A stretch of 64,000 nt of DNA from Castor canadensis (GCF_047511655.1 NC_133390.1:134965583-135029582), one strand, 5' to 3'; positions 22,061 through 33,949 are shown, counted from the stretch's first letter. Notes: generated by a model from the letters alone, not told the origin. A program made the numbers and translations.

Positions 22061-25000
22061 TGGGAGGGGGCGTGGGGGAAAGAAATAGAAATTTACTGGA
22101 AAAGAAAAAAGAAACACAATATCTCTGGGGGAAAGGGTGACTCTTTCTTGACCCAAGAGAGGGATATGCATGTCCATGTAAATATCAGGTTGGTTTCAAA
22201 GCCAGAGTCTGAGTATTTGGAAGCATTTACCATGTATCTTTTTTGTGGTTGTGAAATTAAGGTTGGGCACATTTTGATAGTATTATTTCAGAATCAAAGA
22301 GCTCCTGATATGAGGACGTGGGGACTCGAAGCCAATTCAGAAATTCAGAAAGCAGTTATTTATTTTATTTATGAAGAAGACAAATTCTCCCGCCCCCAAC
22401 AGATGCCTATTTGAACTGAAAAATCCCACATTGGCTGGTGAGTGGGGGAGGGGAGCGTGGTTAGGGAGCCTGGCCAACCATCCTGAGGGGTTAGCTTTCC
22501 AGGGGTACCCACACCACGCATGGCTTTGTCTGGGGTTGGCAATTTATTTCTCTTACTCAGAGTCATTGGGAGAGGGCGGGGGTCAGCCCGGCATTAACAT
22601 TAATTAAAATGCCTGCAGCCTGGGGTCCAGGGCCTGGGAGGTTTTGTATATCGGAAACAAAACCAAACAAAATAACAATTTATTCTGTCACTGCTCTTGC
22701 AAGGAAAAACAAGTGATGGTTTGGCAACAATTCCTAGGGCCTCTGGCCTTTACTGCTGGCAAAGGAGTAGGAAGGTAGGGGAAATCCTAAATTCCCAGAT
22801 TTGTGACTCGGGCTTTTCCAGATCACGTTAATGATGCATCATCCTGGGAAAGAAATTTCTACAATGAAATGTGTTTTCTATTTCTGAAGAAAGGGCTAAA
22901 AACTATTTTGGGGAAAAAGCTTTAAATGTAAAATGTTCTAAAAATGCTTTGAGCAATAACACTCATGGTCACCCATCTTAAGGTAGGGGAAGAACTGGAG
23001 ACTCTTATATTTGAAGGATGAAAGAGAAGGGTCTGAGCATTTATTATGAGTCAGTACCATGAATGTGGTTAGGAGGATGAGCTTAACCAGGAAGAAATGG
23101 CCCCCAAGGAGGCTCAATCAGCTTCCTAAGGCCAGGCAAGCAAGAGCCTCAGTACCACCTTTCCTTCATAACTCAGGCCCATGGAGGCCTCCACCTCTTA
23201 GAAGACTGCTTTTCCCTCCAGGACCCTTTATATATGGTCCCTTCAGGGTCACATCAGGTGTATTACCCGTGGGAAGCAGACACTTTAAAAATATGTCAAC
23301 GCAGAGAAGGGACATTGGTACCATTTATCCCTCTCATTAGACAAAATGAACTAAAATGCATTCTTGTTTATCACAGCTTCAAGGACAACATTAGAAAAAA
23401 AAAAAAAGATGGCCTCTTTGACATTGGAACACCAAGTCTTACAGTAAGAGGTGAGAGGAGACCTGGCATATTTGGGGTCCTGTTCAGAGGTGCCTTGGGA
23501 GAAGACTTTGCGGGGAGGCTCGTCCTCCCTTCTGCAAGACCAGGAGCAGCAAAGAGGAGGATGGGAGTGCAGATGTGGAGATTGCCATGGGGAAGAGAAG
23601 TATAGGCCACACTGGAATGTTAGATTATCTTCCAGGATGTGTTTTTAAAAAGGGGAAATAACTTATTGGGTGGTGATTTTGGGGAAAGCCTCCCAAGTTT
23701 AGGGATATATGGGGCTCCTCTTGGGCCCTGACTCACATCCTCTTCCCTTCCCCTGCTGTGATGATGGAGAACAGCCTCTTTGAAAAGAATTTGGCATTGG
23801 CACAGAATGTTGACTCCTGCCCTCGGGAGGCACCATCTGGCCTCTGTGTATGTGTTCAGAGTGTGGCCAAGCCACTGCTCAGAGCAAATCTCAACCTTAA
23901 GAAATGGGGCGTGTGCTGCCCTTCCACCAGGCTCATTTCGGGATAGCCACTCCACACTCTGAGTGGAGTGGAGTGGTTACCCACTCCACTCAAATGAGGC
24001 TGAAGCCTGTGACCTTCCCCATGATGTTTCACTGTCTTGCCTTTTCCTCCTTCACTGCTCCTTCTTCCCGAGATGCTCACGTCTGCTTCCTGAGGTCACA
24101 GTGCCCAGATCCACACACCCACTTTCACATTTTCAGATGAGAGAATTGTCCTCTGTGTACCTCCCTGTGGTCACAGAAACCTCCAGTCAGGCCATGTGGG
24201 TGGAGCAGTATAGGAGAGCCATTTGGCTAGTCCCTCAGTTTCCCCTCAGACCCTGGTTCTAAAAACCTCACGCCTCTGAGGTCACTAGTCACCAACTCTG
24301 TCTTTCTTGAGCTGACACACTGAGGCAGAATGGACTTGAGGTGGCTACATTTTCATCCTCGCTGCCCTGAATGGATAAGAAGGTTGGAAATGCCAATTAA
24401 TCATCTCTAGTCTTGGTCTTTCTCTCTCTCTCTGGTGATAAAACAATTCTGCAGACCATTGTGAACAAAAGTTTGCTTCTCAAGGTGTTTGAGATGAATG
24501 ATGCCAGTGATGTGTCTTGGACTCATGTCTTATTATAAAAACCTGGAGCAAAGCCAATGAGCAGTGGCAGTCGGGTCTTGGAACTGACCAGAAGGACTCA
24601 CATTCTTTTGCCTGCCTTGTGAAAGAAATCCAAACCTGTTTCTCCTGCCTTACTTCTAGATTAGGAATGTCAGTACAAATCTCACCTCCACCATAGTTGC
24701 TATGGATTTTATGATTATCTTAAGAATTTGTCTCAAGTGGGACTCAAGGACCATTAGGACCAGGTGCTAGGATCCCAGTGTGTGCACCTGTGGCTCTCAA
24801 CTCAACACACTTCACCCCTTACCCTCTTTTCTTCCTTCTATTCTCTGCATTGCAAACGCTGCCCTCTTAGGCAAAAAGCTGATTTTTTTTTTATAAGAAC
24901 CAAGATCTTTTGCCACATAGCTCTGGGCCCAGACCTCCACTGATTTCTCTTATACAAGGCAGAGATAACTAAGTTCTTATCAGCTTTAAAGCATTCCCTG

Positions 25001-25904
25001 TTCATTTGAAATATTCCCCTTCCATGCCAGACCACAAGATCCTCCTGACAGAGCTGTGGTCTCTCAACAGCAGCCTGACCACTGAAAAGGCCTCAGGTGT
25101 CTGTGAAAAGCTCTGACCAGGCCAGCTTCCTGCCCACTCATTCCAGTGGAGTGCCAGTTCTGTGTGCCCAAGTCAGGCTAGACCTTGTCAGAATGCCAGC
25201 ATTTATGGGTGGGACTCTCAGGAGCAGCTGGGAGTAGTGAGACACTTTTTACTTTCTCTGCTCAGAAATGGGTAGGGATCACTTGCAAGTACATTTTGTT
25301 TTGGTCCAGGAATGTCCATTGATAAACAGGTTTAGTGGCAGGGGCTAGGGGTTGGTGTGTACAGAATTTATAAACACAAATGCTGAGATTTAATCCTTTT
25401 TTCTACTGTTCCTCTTCTGACAGTCATTTTGGGGACTAGTTCAGGATTGGGTCATTTCTGGGTTTTACCATCTCCTTGCCCCTTTCCTTCTTCTTCTTTC
25501 TAGGGTCTGCCAAGTGCTGAATTACAGTTTTTACTTTATTGTACAGAATTCTCCATAGGTTCAGGGATGTTGGTCATGTACCCCACCCCCTCGAGTATTT
25601 ATAAGCATAAATACTGATGCATTTGGGTATTTTTCTCATAAATAGGATGATGATTTATTTCTTTAAAAATCTGCTTGGCCCATGACTCTGCTTTATAGAA
25701 TTTCTTCAGAACATGTGTCTACTCGTTATTTATAAGCAGTGTTCTAAGAAGTGTATAGAGCTGATGGGGTGGATTCTGATGGCTTTTGGAAATTTGGGGG
25801 GTTTTCAGAGGTATGAGGTTAGTACAATGCCAGGTGGGTATCCATTGGCCCAAACCAACAGCATATGGTTCATGATTTTATAGAATTTCTGACTCACAGT
25901 CTTA
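22061..25904. other. SINE-free non-coding stretch
   Basis: No clear SINE. Includes AT-rich, regulatory-looking DNA to about 22,960 (for example ACATTAATTAAAATGCC near 22,597 and GTTAATGATGCATCATCC near 22,827) and an inverted-repeat cluster at 23,947-23,991. A very degenerate MIR-like patch may exist near 24,130-24,200. No exon recognised. Confidence 0.45.
23947..23991. repeat. competing GAGTGG inverted repeats
   Basis: GAGTGGAGTGG (23,966-23,976), loop TTAC, and CCACTCCACTC (23,981-23,991) form a perfect 11-bp stem. Upstream CCACTCCAC (23,947-23,955) can instead pair with GTGGAGTGG (23,963-23,971). The two hairpins are mutually exclusive. Confidence 0.85.
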
Positions 25905-26140
25905 GGAGAGTCAGTTGGCCAAGGTAAATGACCAACTCTTGTCTGTCTTTCTTAACTATTTACCAAATCCTTTAAATTTGTCTTTTGTAATGTCACATTT
26001 TCACTACTTTTCTATTCTCTATGCCAGCCACATATCCTGGTGCAGTCCTTTTATGACAAGGAAATCTCTACAATGGTCACTGTCACCAATTTCCAACATC
26101 AACTTCCTGCACCAACTGCATTGTTCATAGTAGTTGGTTT
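25905..26140 (+). repeat. possible decayed L2 fragment
   Basis: Pyrimidine-rich text with runs such as CACTGTCACCAATTTCCAACATC is reminiscent of degraded L2 ORF2. Weak call. The stretch 26,141-27,388 shows nothing else I can name. Confidence 0.3.
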
Positions 26141-27388
26141 CCAGAGGTACCTGCTAATGTCCACCAGGAGGGACAGTTTGTGAAAGTTACTTTTCTTTCA
26201 AATGATCATTTCATACTTATTTTTTTAAATGAAACATTCTATACCTATTATTTCAATTCAGTAGCAAACATTCTAAACTTTTACTTTAGAAAAATCAACT
26301 ATATTCTGTCATAGAAATGATCATGTAATTTTTACATTTAAGAAATACTGGTGTTTTCTTTCTTGATCTACCATATATCAAGACTTGAATTTTCTGCTGA
26401 TCAAAATAGACTTGATTTTCTTTAAGGAAGTAACAACTTGCATATTCCTGCTGACACAGTGAATTTAGAATGGGTGGATTGGCCTCTAATTCTTTACATC
26501 CACCTGAATATCACAAAAAGAGAGACAGTAAGACATCTATACTACTGAGACATTAGGAAACACATATTTTTTCAATAAGAATTCACATACAAATCTCATC
26601 CAGCCTTAGGGCCAACACCCAGATAACAGAACATACAGAGAAATATGTTAAGTGGGACAGCATGGATGCCAGTGACAAAATTTGCATGGTAGGAAACTCT
26701 ATAGGACATATCACCTTATTTCTTCAATAGAACAAGATAGAAAAGAGAGGACAATTAGGGGGTGTAAAAAGACAAATGCCATCTGTGGGCCTGCTTTGGG
26801 TCTTGATTGCAAATCTCCCCACCCAAGGTATGCAGCTCTCCCCACCCAAGGGAAATAGTAATTAGTCAGCAATTACTGTTAACTTTTTAGATATAGCAAT
26901 AGTATGTGGCTATGCTTTTCAAAGTCTTAAGTATTCAAAAATTACTTAAGGAAGAAGTGATTTAACATCTGGAATTATCTTGCAAAAAACCAGTTGAGAA
27001 ACAAGGTGGGTATAGTAAAGGTGAATCAGGACTGGCAATGGATTGATAATTGTGGGAGCTGAACAATGTGATTAGCTGTTCTCTCTAATGTGTTTGAGGA
27101 TTTCTGAAACAGAAAGTGAAAAAAACTGGGATTTACATTCATGAAGCTATTTGCCCCAAATTTCTTAGCAGTTGAATGTTAACTATAGACTGGACTTTGG
27201 AGTGAACATCTTCCTATATGCTGGAGCTATGCACTCCTCTTCTAGACTTCCTCCATTCCCTCCTGGTGGTGACAGCCAACCTAGCTGAGGAAGTTTTCTG
27301 TCATGATGCTATTTAGTATTTTGTTTCTCTATACCACGCTGTTTTATTTTCTTTTTAAAAGGACAGTTGCAAAGGTTGACCTCTGAAT
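26141..27388. other. AT-rich unique stretch
   Basis: No repeat or exon recognised. Confidence 0.4.
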
Positions 27389-28065
27389 CTCAAACACAAG
27401 GACCGCCTGTCTAGCAATATGCTATGTGACCTTAGCAGTAGTGGACACAATTGGTCAGCTTTTCCTTCTTGAGCTCTCTTGATAATGTGGATCCTGATTT
27501 CCTTCTAATTTTGAGTCACATCCTTAACCTGCTGATCATCCTCCTTCCATTCTTCATTGGAATAACTTCATGGGCCCAGGGACATTTCTCTGCACTTCTT
27601 TCTCTTGATTATTCCAACCAAGAGGCTTCATCTTCTCTCCCTGTGTAGGGACCCCATTCAGCATTTCTAGCCTGCCATCCCATGGAGATACTCTTCTTCC
27701 CTCTTCAGTTGCTTGCCATACTTTGTGCTTGGAGGATCCATTATTACCTCAAATCCACTGTTTCTACAAAACGAATTGCTTCCCTCATTCCCTCATCATC
27801 CCCTTCCAAATTTCTCAGATGTCATAGCTATTATCAGCACATTTGTTGCATTAACCTTGCACATTGGTTTTCATTGCCATCCTTACCTCCAACACTCATG
27901 TTCAGGCCCTTGTCTCACTTTCCCGCTGGATGTTTCAGCGTCTTTCACCCCGCGAATGGCATTGGGAACACATTCCTGAGCCTCTCTTTGCTTCTGTTCT
28001 CAACCTTCTGAGGTCACCAGAGAGTTCCTGCTTCTTCCAGGGTGAAATTCTAAACATATTTCTCC
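27389..28065 (+). repeat. decayed L2 LINE, reverse-transcriptase region
   Basis: Sense-strand resemblance to L2 ORF2: GACACAATTGGTCAGC, TTCTTGAGCTCTCTTGATAA, GGCCCAGGGACATTTCTC and later CTCTGCCTGG-like text. Frames of 65-109 codons inside it are remnants of, or shadows on, this element and not host genes. The call rests on remembered L2 text and is moderate. Confidence 0.55.
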
Positions 28066-28468
28066 ATCATAACAAAACCTGTGTTTTAATGTGTAAAATA
28101 CATACAAAGTAACATTAGAAATTAATTTTCAGAGCAGATTTGAGATGTTCTGGAGAAGTGGCGGAGTGGGGCATGCAGGGGTTCACGTAGGTTCACACAT
28201 ATCTTCAGATCTGAAACTACTATTTCAGTTTCATTTCTTGCCACCCAAACTCCTCACTAACCTCCACATGAACAACAAGGGTTTTGAAACTTCCCAGTTC
28301 CTTCCTTATGGTAAATTAGCAAAATTCTTCCTGTTTCAAGACCTAGCTCACTGAATATCATAGATGGGGACTCTGTTGCTCTGTTGCTCTGGCAGCTTTC
28401 TTTGCTTTATTCTGGCAAACTGTGGGCAGATGTTTTGAGCCAGTATGGGGCCTTGAGCCAGCGTTCAG
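28066..28468. other. unique non-coding stretch
   Basis: Transition from the SINE-poor to the SINE-rich half. Nothing recognised. Confidence 0.45.
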
Positions 28469-28640
28469 CTTTTCTTGTCCTTTTCTTTTTCCTATTCTTT
28501 TCTTTTCCCTTCTTTCCTTCCTTCTTTCCTTCCTTCCTTCCTTCTTTCCTTTTTCTTTCTTGCGTCGTACTAGAATTTGAACTTAGAGTCTCATGTTTAC
28601 TAAGCAGTCGTTCTACCACTTGAACCACACCACCAAACCT
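28469..28640 (-). repeat. ID-like SINE half with expanded pyrimidine tail
   Basis: The reverse complement of a tRNA-like half at 28,561-28,640 (TAGAATTTGAACTTAGAGTC to ACTTGAACCACACC) is preceded by a (TTCC/TTTC)n tract at 28,469-28,560. That tract is the minus-strand A/GGAA tail expanded into a microsatellite. Confidence 0.85.
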
Positions 28641-28684
28641 TCTTGTCAATTTTAAAATGAAGATAACCTTGGTATAAGAAGCAT

Positions 28685-28855
28685 AGGTAGGAGGATCACA
28701 GTCTGAGGTCAGCCAGTCAAAAAATGCAAAATGCTATCTGAAAAATAACTAAAGCATAAAGGGCTAGAAGCATGGCTCAAGTGATAGAGCACTTGCCTAA
28801 AAGGGCAAGATCCTAACTGCAAAACCCCAGTACCATCAAAAACAAAAGCAAAACA
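28685..28855 (+). repeat. composite B1-ID-like SINE, 5' truncated
   Basis: The remnant of the B1-like half (GTAGGAGGATCACAGTCTGA, GGTCAGCC) leads to a tRNA-like half (GGGCTAGAAGCATGGCTCAA to AAAACCCCAGTACCATC) and an A-rich (CAAAA)n tail. Confidence 0.88.
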
Positions 28856-29782
28856 AAACAAACACCCCGACCCCCAATCCCCATTAATTTGGAAGCTCAC
28901 TCTAGTAGATAAAGCCAAGCCCTGTGCCTGGGCTATTGGAATCCATTATGGTGAGCTCATTACTTTTATGTCTTTTCTCATGAGAACATAAACATTCTAC
29001 AGTAGGGACCGTCTCACTTGCCTCATAGTTCTTAGATCTCAGTGGCAGCATGGAGAAACAGTAAATATTCAATAAAGATTCAATAAAGATTATTGGGTAA
29101 TGTATCTCTTGCAGTCTTCTTTCCTCCACTGAGCCTAAACCCAACTCCCTTGTATCGGTCACACATGGAATGATGTATGCACGCACATGTCCACAAATTT
29201 CTTGGGAAATGTGCATCTCAAATTCGTCACCATTTTCCACCAATAAGTCCATTTGTCAGATGACATATTTGCATTTCTTGCTTTAAAAATGTAATCAACT
29301 AGGGTTCACTTTTGATTTGCATGGGTTGACTGGACTTTTCAGGATGAACTCCTTTGTTGGCTTGAGTGAATTGGGGGTGTGTCAAGGAGAACTGGACTGG
29401 GTGGTGGGTGCTGGGGAGATGTGTAGCTCATTGCAGAGAATCACTCAAGTGTGAACCCTTCAATGTCCACTCCACACTTCCCCAGCACAGCCCAGGTATA
29501 TTCTAAAAGCTAATTTCTAAACTTACCTTGTATGTATTTTAAACACTAAAATTGGGAGAAAAAATTGGACTACTCTAACATTTGTTTATTAATCAAACAT
29601 ATTTGAATATTTTCCCAGCATCAGCAACTCTGTTATAAACTAGGAGTGCAAGGGTGAAAATGATACTATTCCCCAAAGAGTTCCTGATAGCAAAGAGACA
29701 GATAAGTCCATAGGAAATGTATTTCCTCTTTGTTAAGCCATGTGTAATCAGTGGATGAGAACACCATCTTTGGGAACATAGT
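28856..29782. other. non-coding with ancient-repeat traces
   Basis: A small tandem duplication ATTCAATAAAG occurs twice near 29,071-29,092, in a context like the end of an L2. The region 29,581-29,720 (TTTGTTTATTAATCAAACAT to GAAAATGATACTATTCCCC) resembles an old mammalian interspersed repeat. Otherwise unassigned. Confidence 0.4.
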
Positions 29783-30250
29783 CCATTAGCTTTCTCAGGC
29801 TGCTATAATAGAGGACCACAAACTGGACAACTTTAAATAATGCAAGTTTGTTTTCTCACAGTTCTGGAAGTTAGAAGCTTAAAATCAAGACGGTGGCAGG
29901 GTGGATTCCTTCTGGTGATCTTGCAAGAACCTGTGCTGGCCTTTCTCCCAGCTCCTGGTGGTCTGCTGATAATCTTTGACTTACAGCTGTATCACTCCAG
30001 TGCATCACTTCATGTGGCTTTCTCCTGTGTCTTTCCACAGCATGCTCTTTCTTTATGTGTCTGTCTCTGTGTGCAAATTCCCTTTTCCATGAGGATACCA
30101 ATCATATTGTATTACAGCTGCATTTATGGCCTCATTTTAACCTGATTTCATCTATATAGACCCTGTTTCCAAATGAATTCGCATACTGAATTACTGACAC
30201 TAGGAATTTAACATATTTTTTTTGAGGGAACACCATTCAGCTCATAACAC
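29783..30250 (-). mobile_element. MLT1-type MaLR LTR, antisense, decayed
   Basis: The plus strand reads CTCAGGCTGCTATAATAGAG, ACAACTTTAAATAATGCAAG and TCTCACAGTTCTGGAAG at the left end, and TTCCAAATGAATTCGCATAC and CATTCAGCTCATAACAC at the right. These are the reverse complement of the typical MLT1 3' and 5' ends. No internal retroviral sequence is present, so it is a solo LTR. Confidence 0.85.
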
Positions 30251-30287
30251 CAAGGAAATAAAAAAGAACTGTTTTCAAGTACTCTAC

Positions 30288-30470
30288 CATGCTATGTGAC
30301 ATTGAGAATTTGCTTAACATATCTGCACCTACTTTATAACGTATAAAATCAGGGTATCGACATCTCCCTTATTGGGACAATTAACTTAGTTAAAAAAATG
30401 ACACCCTTATCATCTTGCTTGGGACACAGTAAGTGTTCAATATATATTAGCTACTATTATTACAAAAACT
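30288..30470 (+). repeat. MIR SINE
   Basis: Sense-oriented MIR: TATGTGACATTGAGAATTTG, CTTAACATATCTGCACC, GATAATAAAATCAGGG-like text and the 3' GACACAGTAAGTGTTCAATA with TTAGCTACTATTATTA. Confidence 0.8.
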
Positions 30471-30955
30471 ACATGCTATTTATACATATTTATGAATATA
30501 TGTTGGCTCAATTAACTATTTTAATTTAATTTTATCTTATTAGGATATTGTGGCTGAAGAAACAGAATGATTTATTTGAAACAGGATGAAAATGTATACA
30601 TTTTGTTTACATGTGAAATATATATGTAAATACATTTTTTTAATTAAAAAAGCATGGGGGGGCATAGGCAGGAAATAGACTGAGAATTTCAGTAGCTCTT
30701 TCTGTCTCTCTGTCCATCTTTCTGCATTTCTTGATACAACTCAACATGTTCCATGATAGAGATACAAAGATGAGTAAAACACATTTCCTCATCTTCTGGA
30801 ATTATATCCTGAGATATATAAAGAGGTCATTTCAATTATCATTTGTAATGTGTTAGTATACAGGGGTGGCCAGATACCCAAGAGAACCAAAGGAAGGCAT
30901 TCAGATAAAGTTGGAGAGCCAGGAAGACTGTCTTTCAGTTGAAGATAAAAATCAA
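30471..30955. other. AT-rich unassigned stretch
   Basis: No repeat or exon recognised. Confidence 0.4.
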
Positions 30956-31172
30956 GCCGGGCACCAGGGGCTCATACCTATAATCTCAGCTACTTGGAAG
31001 GCTCAGATCCAGAAGATGGAGGGTTAAGGCCAGCCAGGGCAAATAGTTCAGGAGATCTCATCTCCAAAATAACCAGAGCAAAATGGACTGGAGGTATGGC
31101 TCAAGCAGTGGAGTGTCTGCTTTGCATGTGGGAAGTCCTGAATTCAAACCCTAGTCCCACCAAAAATAAAAA
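30956..31172 (+). mobile_element. composite B1-ID-like SINE, full length
   Basis: GCCGGGCACCAGGGGCTCAT opens the B1-like half. A linker containing ACCAGAGCAAAATGGACTGG joins it to the tRNA-like half (GAGGTATGGCTCAAGCAGTG to AATTCAAACCCTAGTCCC), followed by an A-tail. A short possible TSD, TGAAGAT, occurs just upstream and after the tail. It shows the complete architecture of this SINE family. Confidence 0.92.
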
Positions 31173-31282
31173 AATGAAGATCAGCCAAGTGGAGAGATGG
31201 GCACAATGTGTGACCCAGGTGCATGAGTGGAAGCACCAGTGCAGGGACCCCAAGTAATTCAATAACTCCAACAACAGTCATG

Positions 31283-31450
31283 AAAGACCATGTTTGTTAA
31301 GCACTTGGTTTGTTCTAGTCATATGCTGGAGTTTTCCATTTCAGCTCACAAAGAGGGATTGTTTCCAATTTATAAAAGAGGGAGCCAGAGCATGGACAGT
31401 CTGTGTGGCTGCTGTCAGGTGAAGTGCCTAGACCACAGTCTAAGCAACTC
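31283..31450 (-). repeat. MIR SINE, antisense
   Basis: TTTGTTAAGCACTTGGTTTG, CCAATTTATAAAAGAGGGAG and AGTGCCTAGACCACAGTC match the reverse complement of MIR in order. Confidence 0.7.
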
Positions 31451-32038
31451 AGGTGGACTGAGTGGCGGGCTTGAGGGAAGATGGCAGAGCCAGGCTGGAG
31501 CTGCCCTGGGTCTTGATGTCAGGATGAGTGAGGGGTTAGGGCAGGACAGAGAAAAGGTGGAAGCTGGGAACAGTGAGTTCATCTGTGCTCTCTAGATGCC
31601 TCCAGTGAAGCAGGGATGAAGGAAGCAAGCTTTGGAGTAGGGGCAGTCAGGCAGAGCCTGCTCCAGCTGGCTAGGGGTGCCCTGGTCCTCAGTCTTGGGT
31701 GTTCCCCCAGAAAGGGTCTGCAAGAAGCCATCAGAGATGTCTCTGTCATCAGACATAGGACCAAGAACTGTAGACCAAAGTGCAATGGAAGACAGTCCCT
31801 ATGGCTAAGCCATGGATCACTCCATTCCTGCTTCCCTTTCACTTCCAGAACCTTTCATCTCACACCTATCACTTCCTGTCATGTGCACATACTGGGATCC
31901 TTTGCTCCTGCCTGAAGGACTCCCATCTGCATTCTGTCCTTGGTGATCACCTAGGCTCAGGACCAGCACTGTTACCAGCTGTGGGTATCTGTGGTATTTG
32001 GAAGTTCTCTCTGCATACAAGTAGTTTAGGAAACACAG
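31451..32038. other. unique non-coding stretch
   Basis: No repeat or exon recognised. Overlapping frames of 67-133 codons on both strands are unassigned and one runs into the Tigger element. Confidence 0.45.
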
Positions 32039-32439
32039 CAGTGTTCCCTTATCTACAGTTTTTCCCTCAGTTGCCCTCAGTCAACTGTGGTCTGAAAATA
32101 TTAAATGGAAAATTCCAAAATCAAATGATTAGTAAGTTATTTAAAACTAATTACAGGGCTGGGGATGTAGCTTGGTGGTAGAGCACTTGTCTAGTATGAA
32201 CAAAAGCCCTGGGTTCCATCCCCAGTACTGGAAAAAAAACCTTATTAGAGCATATTGTTGTAATTGTTCTATTTTATTTAGAGCTACTATTGTGACTTTC
32301 TTACTATACCTGCTTTAAACTTTATCATAGGTATGTATGTATCGGGGAAGCCACAATGTAGAGAGTTCAATATGCTGTGAGGTTTCAGTCATCCACTGAA
32401 GGTCTTGGAATGTGTCCCTTGGGACTAACAGGGACCCTG
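32039..32439. mobile_element. Tigger-type (pogo) DNA transposon, non-autonomous, split by an ID
   Basis: The left end is CAGTGTTCCCTTATCTACAG. CAACTGTGGTCTGAAAATAT and AAATGGAAAATTCCAAAA follow. The right arm holds TTTATCATAGGTATGTATGT, GGTTTCAGTCATCCACTGAA and GGTCTTGGAATGTGTCCC, ending in CTG followed by TA. This matches the Tigger-derived family whose TIRs read CAGTGTTCCCTTATC. It is interrupted at 32,156-32,239 by an ID SINE. Confidence 0.85.
32156..32239 (+). mobile_element. ID SINE nested in Tigger element
   Basis: GGGCTGGGGATGTAGCTTGG (A box region) to CTGGGTTCCATCCCCAGTAC (near-consensus B box) plus an A tail. The flanks CTAATTAC and CTTATTAG may be a decayed target-site duplication. 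Confidence 0.93.
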
Positions 32440-32660
32440 TACCACAATTCCCTAGTTATTATTTCTCTGTGCTCCTTTCCACCCTGTCAAGGCCTGGTAC
32501 AAATCATGACCAAGAAGGAAGGACTGGCTTGAGTCTTTGCATTGGCTGCTTCCATGAGAATGTTCTTCAGGCAAAGAAGTGTCCTGGGAACCCTAAGTCG
32601 GCCAAGGGAGGTCACACAATCCTGTCTCCAGTCGCCTCAACTCCCATGCCGCATTGGTCC
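32440..32660. other. unique non-coding stretch
   Basis: Nothing recognised between the Tigger and the L2 end. Confidence 0.4.
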
Positions 32661-32832
32661 CCACAACACTTGTGACTGATATTTTGCTTCTGTATTTGGT
32701 TCTCATCTGCTTTCTCTCACTAGGATGGAAGTTTCCAGAGAACAAGGGTTGTCTGCATTTTAGTCACTATTGTAAACAGTGCCTGGCACACAGTAGGTAC
32801 ATACATATTTGTTGAATAAATGAATGAATGAA
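32660..32832 (+). repeat. L2 LINE 3' end
   Basis: Classical L2 terminal text: CAGTGCCTGGCACACAGTAG, then TTTGTTGAATAAATGAATGA. Confidence 0.85.
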
Positions 32833-33949
32833 ACTTCCCTGTGCTTTTAGTTCATTTTTGCCTGGTGGGTCATAGGGGAGACCACATTCAGGAGATAGTT
32901 CCCCTCAGGCTCCCCTACCTCCGGAATCCCCCCCTCCCTCCCTCCTTCCTTGACACACACCCAGTGCCTACAGTTCTTGCTGCTTGTCTTCCAACTTGAT
33001 GTGTGCTCTTGCTAGTCATGTTAATTTATTTGACCCCAATAAAAATGTACTGGCAATGAAATGCCTGTGAGGTGCCAAGAGATTTCTACTCACTGCACCA
33101 CTCAGGACTCCCAGGAACCAGAGGGCCAGCCTTTGCTGCTCCTCTTGAACACAAAAGAAAGCCAGGCTCTGGCCAGCTTTGATCCTTGTCCAAGGCCTCC
33201 AGGCTGCAGTGGAAAAGCCTCAATTCCAACCTAAGTCAGCTTGACCCCAAAGGCCATGCTAATTCCTCCTGTCCCAGGATCCCTGCTCCCCACCAACACT
33301 CACACACTTACTGCCTTCGTCCAGTGAGTAAGAACTGAAGGCCAAGACTGAGGACTGCCCAGAGAGCCCAGGGACTGCATTCAGGGGCAACAGCCTCCTC
33401 TCCAGGATTCCCTTAGGATGATGTGTGGGTCCTCTATTCAACAAACTGTCAGGATGAATAATGAGTTTCAGCAATGATAAATTGCTGCTGTTTTGCAGAT
33501 TTTTAACTTGCTGATATGACGTTGCTCGTGGTTCCACCTAATATTGTCTACAAAACTGCCAAGGTCCTTTTTCTGAAAGTTTTTCTTATGCCTTGAAATT
33601 CTGGTTGTTGGTCAGAGAAGTTACCAGAAGAATGTGCAATGGGAGAATCAGGGACAAGTAACTAAATTATTGGGGAAATCAGCTGGCTTTGAAGGATGAC
33701 TAAGAGTTTTCTGGGCAAAGGAAAGAAAAGGAAGAGTATCCTAAGCAGAGGAAAACCAGTGTACCAGCTCTGAGACCTGAATTCCCTGAATTCCAGTGGC
33801 ACTCTCTTCTTTTATGCCACTTTATCTGTCTTGTTTCCTGCTGTGCCCACATAGTCAAAGGCAATATCTGGCACAGAGCAGTCACTGCATAAATACTTGT
33901 GAATGTTGAGCAGATGGAAACCCATGTCCAGTGGTGACTGACTGCAGGA
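32833..33949. other. non-coding with a second L2-like trace
   Basis: Mostly unique. Near 33,845-33,910 CAATATCTGGCACAGAGCAG and CATAAATACTTGTGAATG resemble another L2 3' end on the plus strand. No exon recognised. Confidence 0.45.

Noticed and set aside
23947-23991. Possible CRISPR or short-repeat array
   Set aside because: Repeats are short inverted copies without spacers, in a mammalian genome.
27451-28112. Overlapping plus-strand frames of 65-109 codons
   Set aside because: They lie in a probable decayed L2 LINE and are not host genes.
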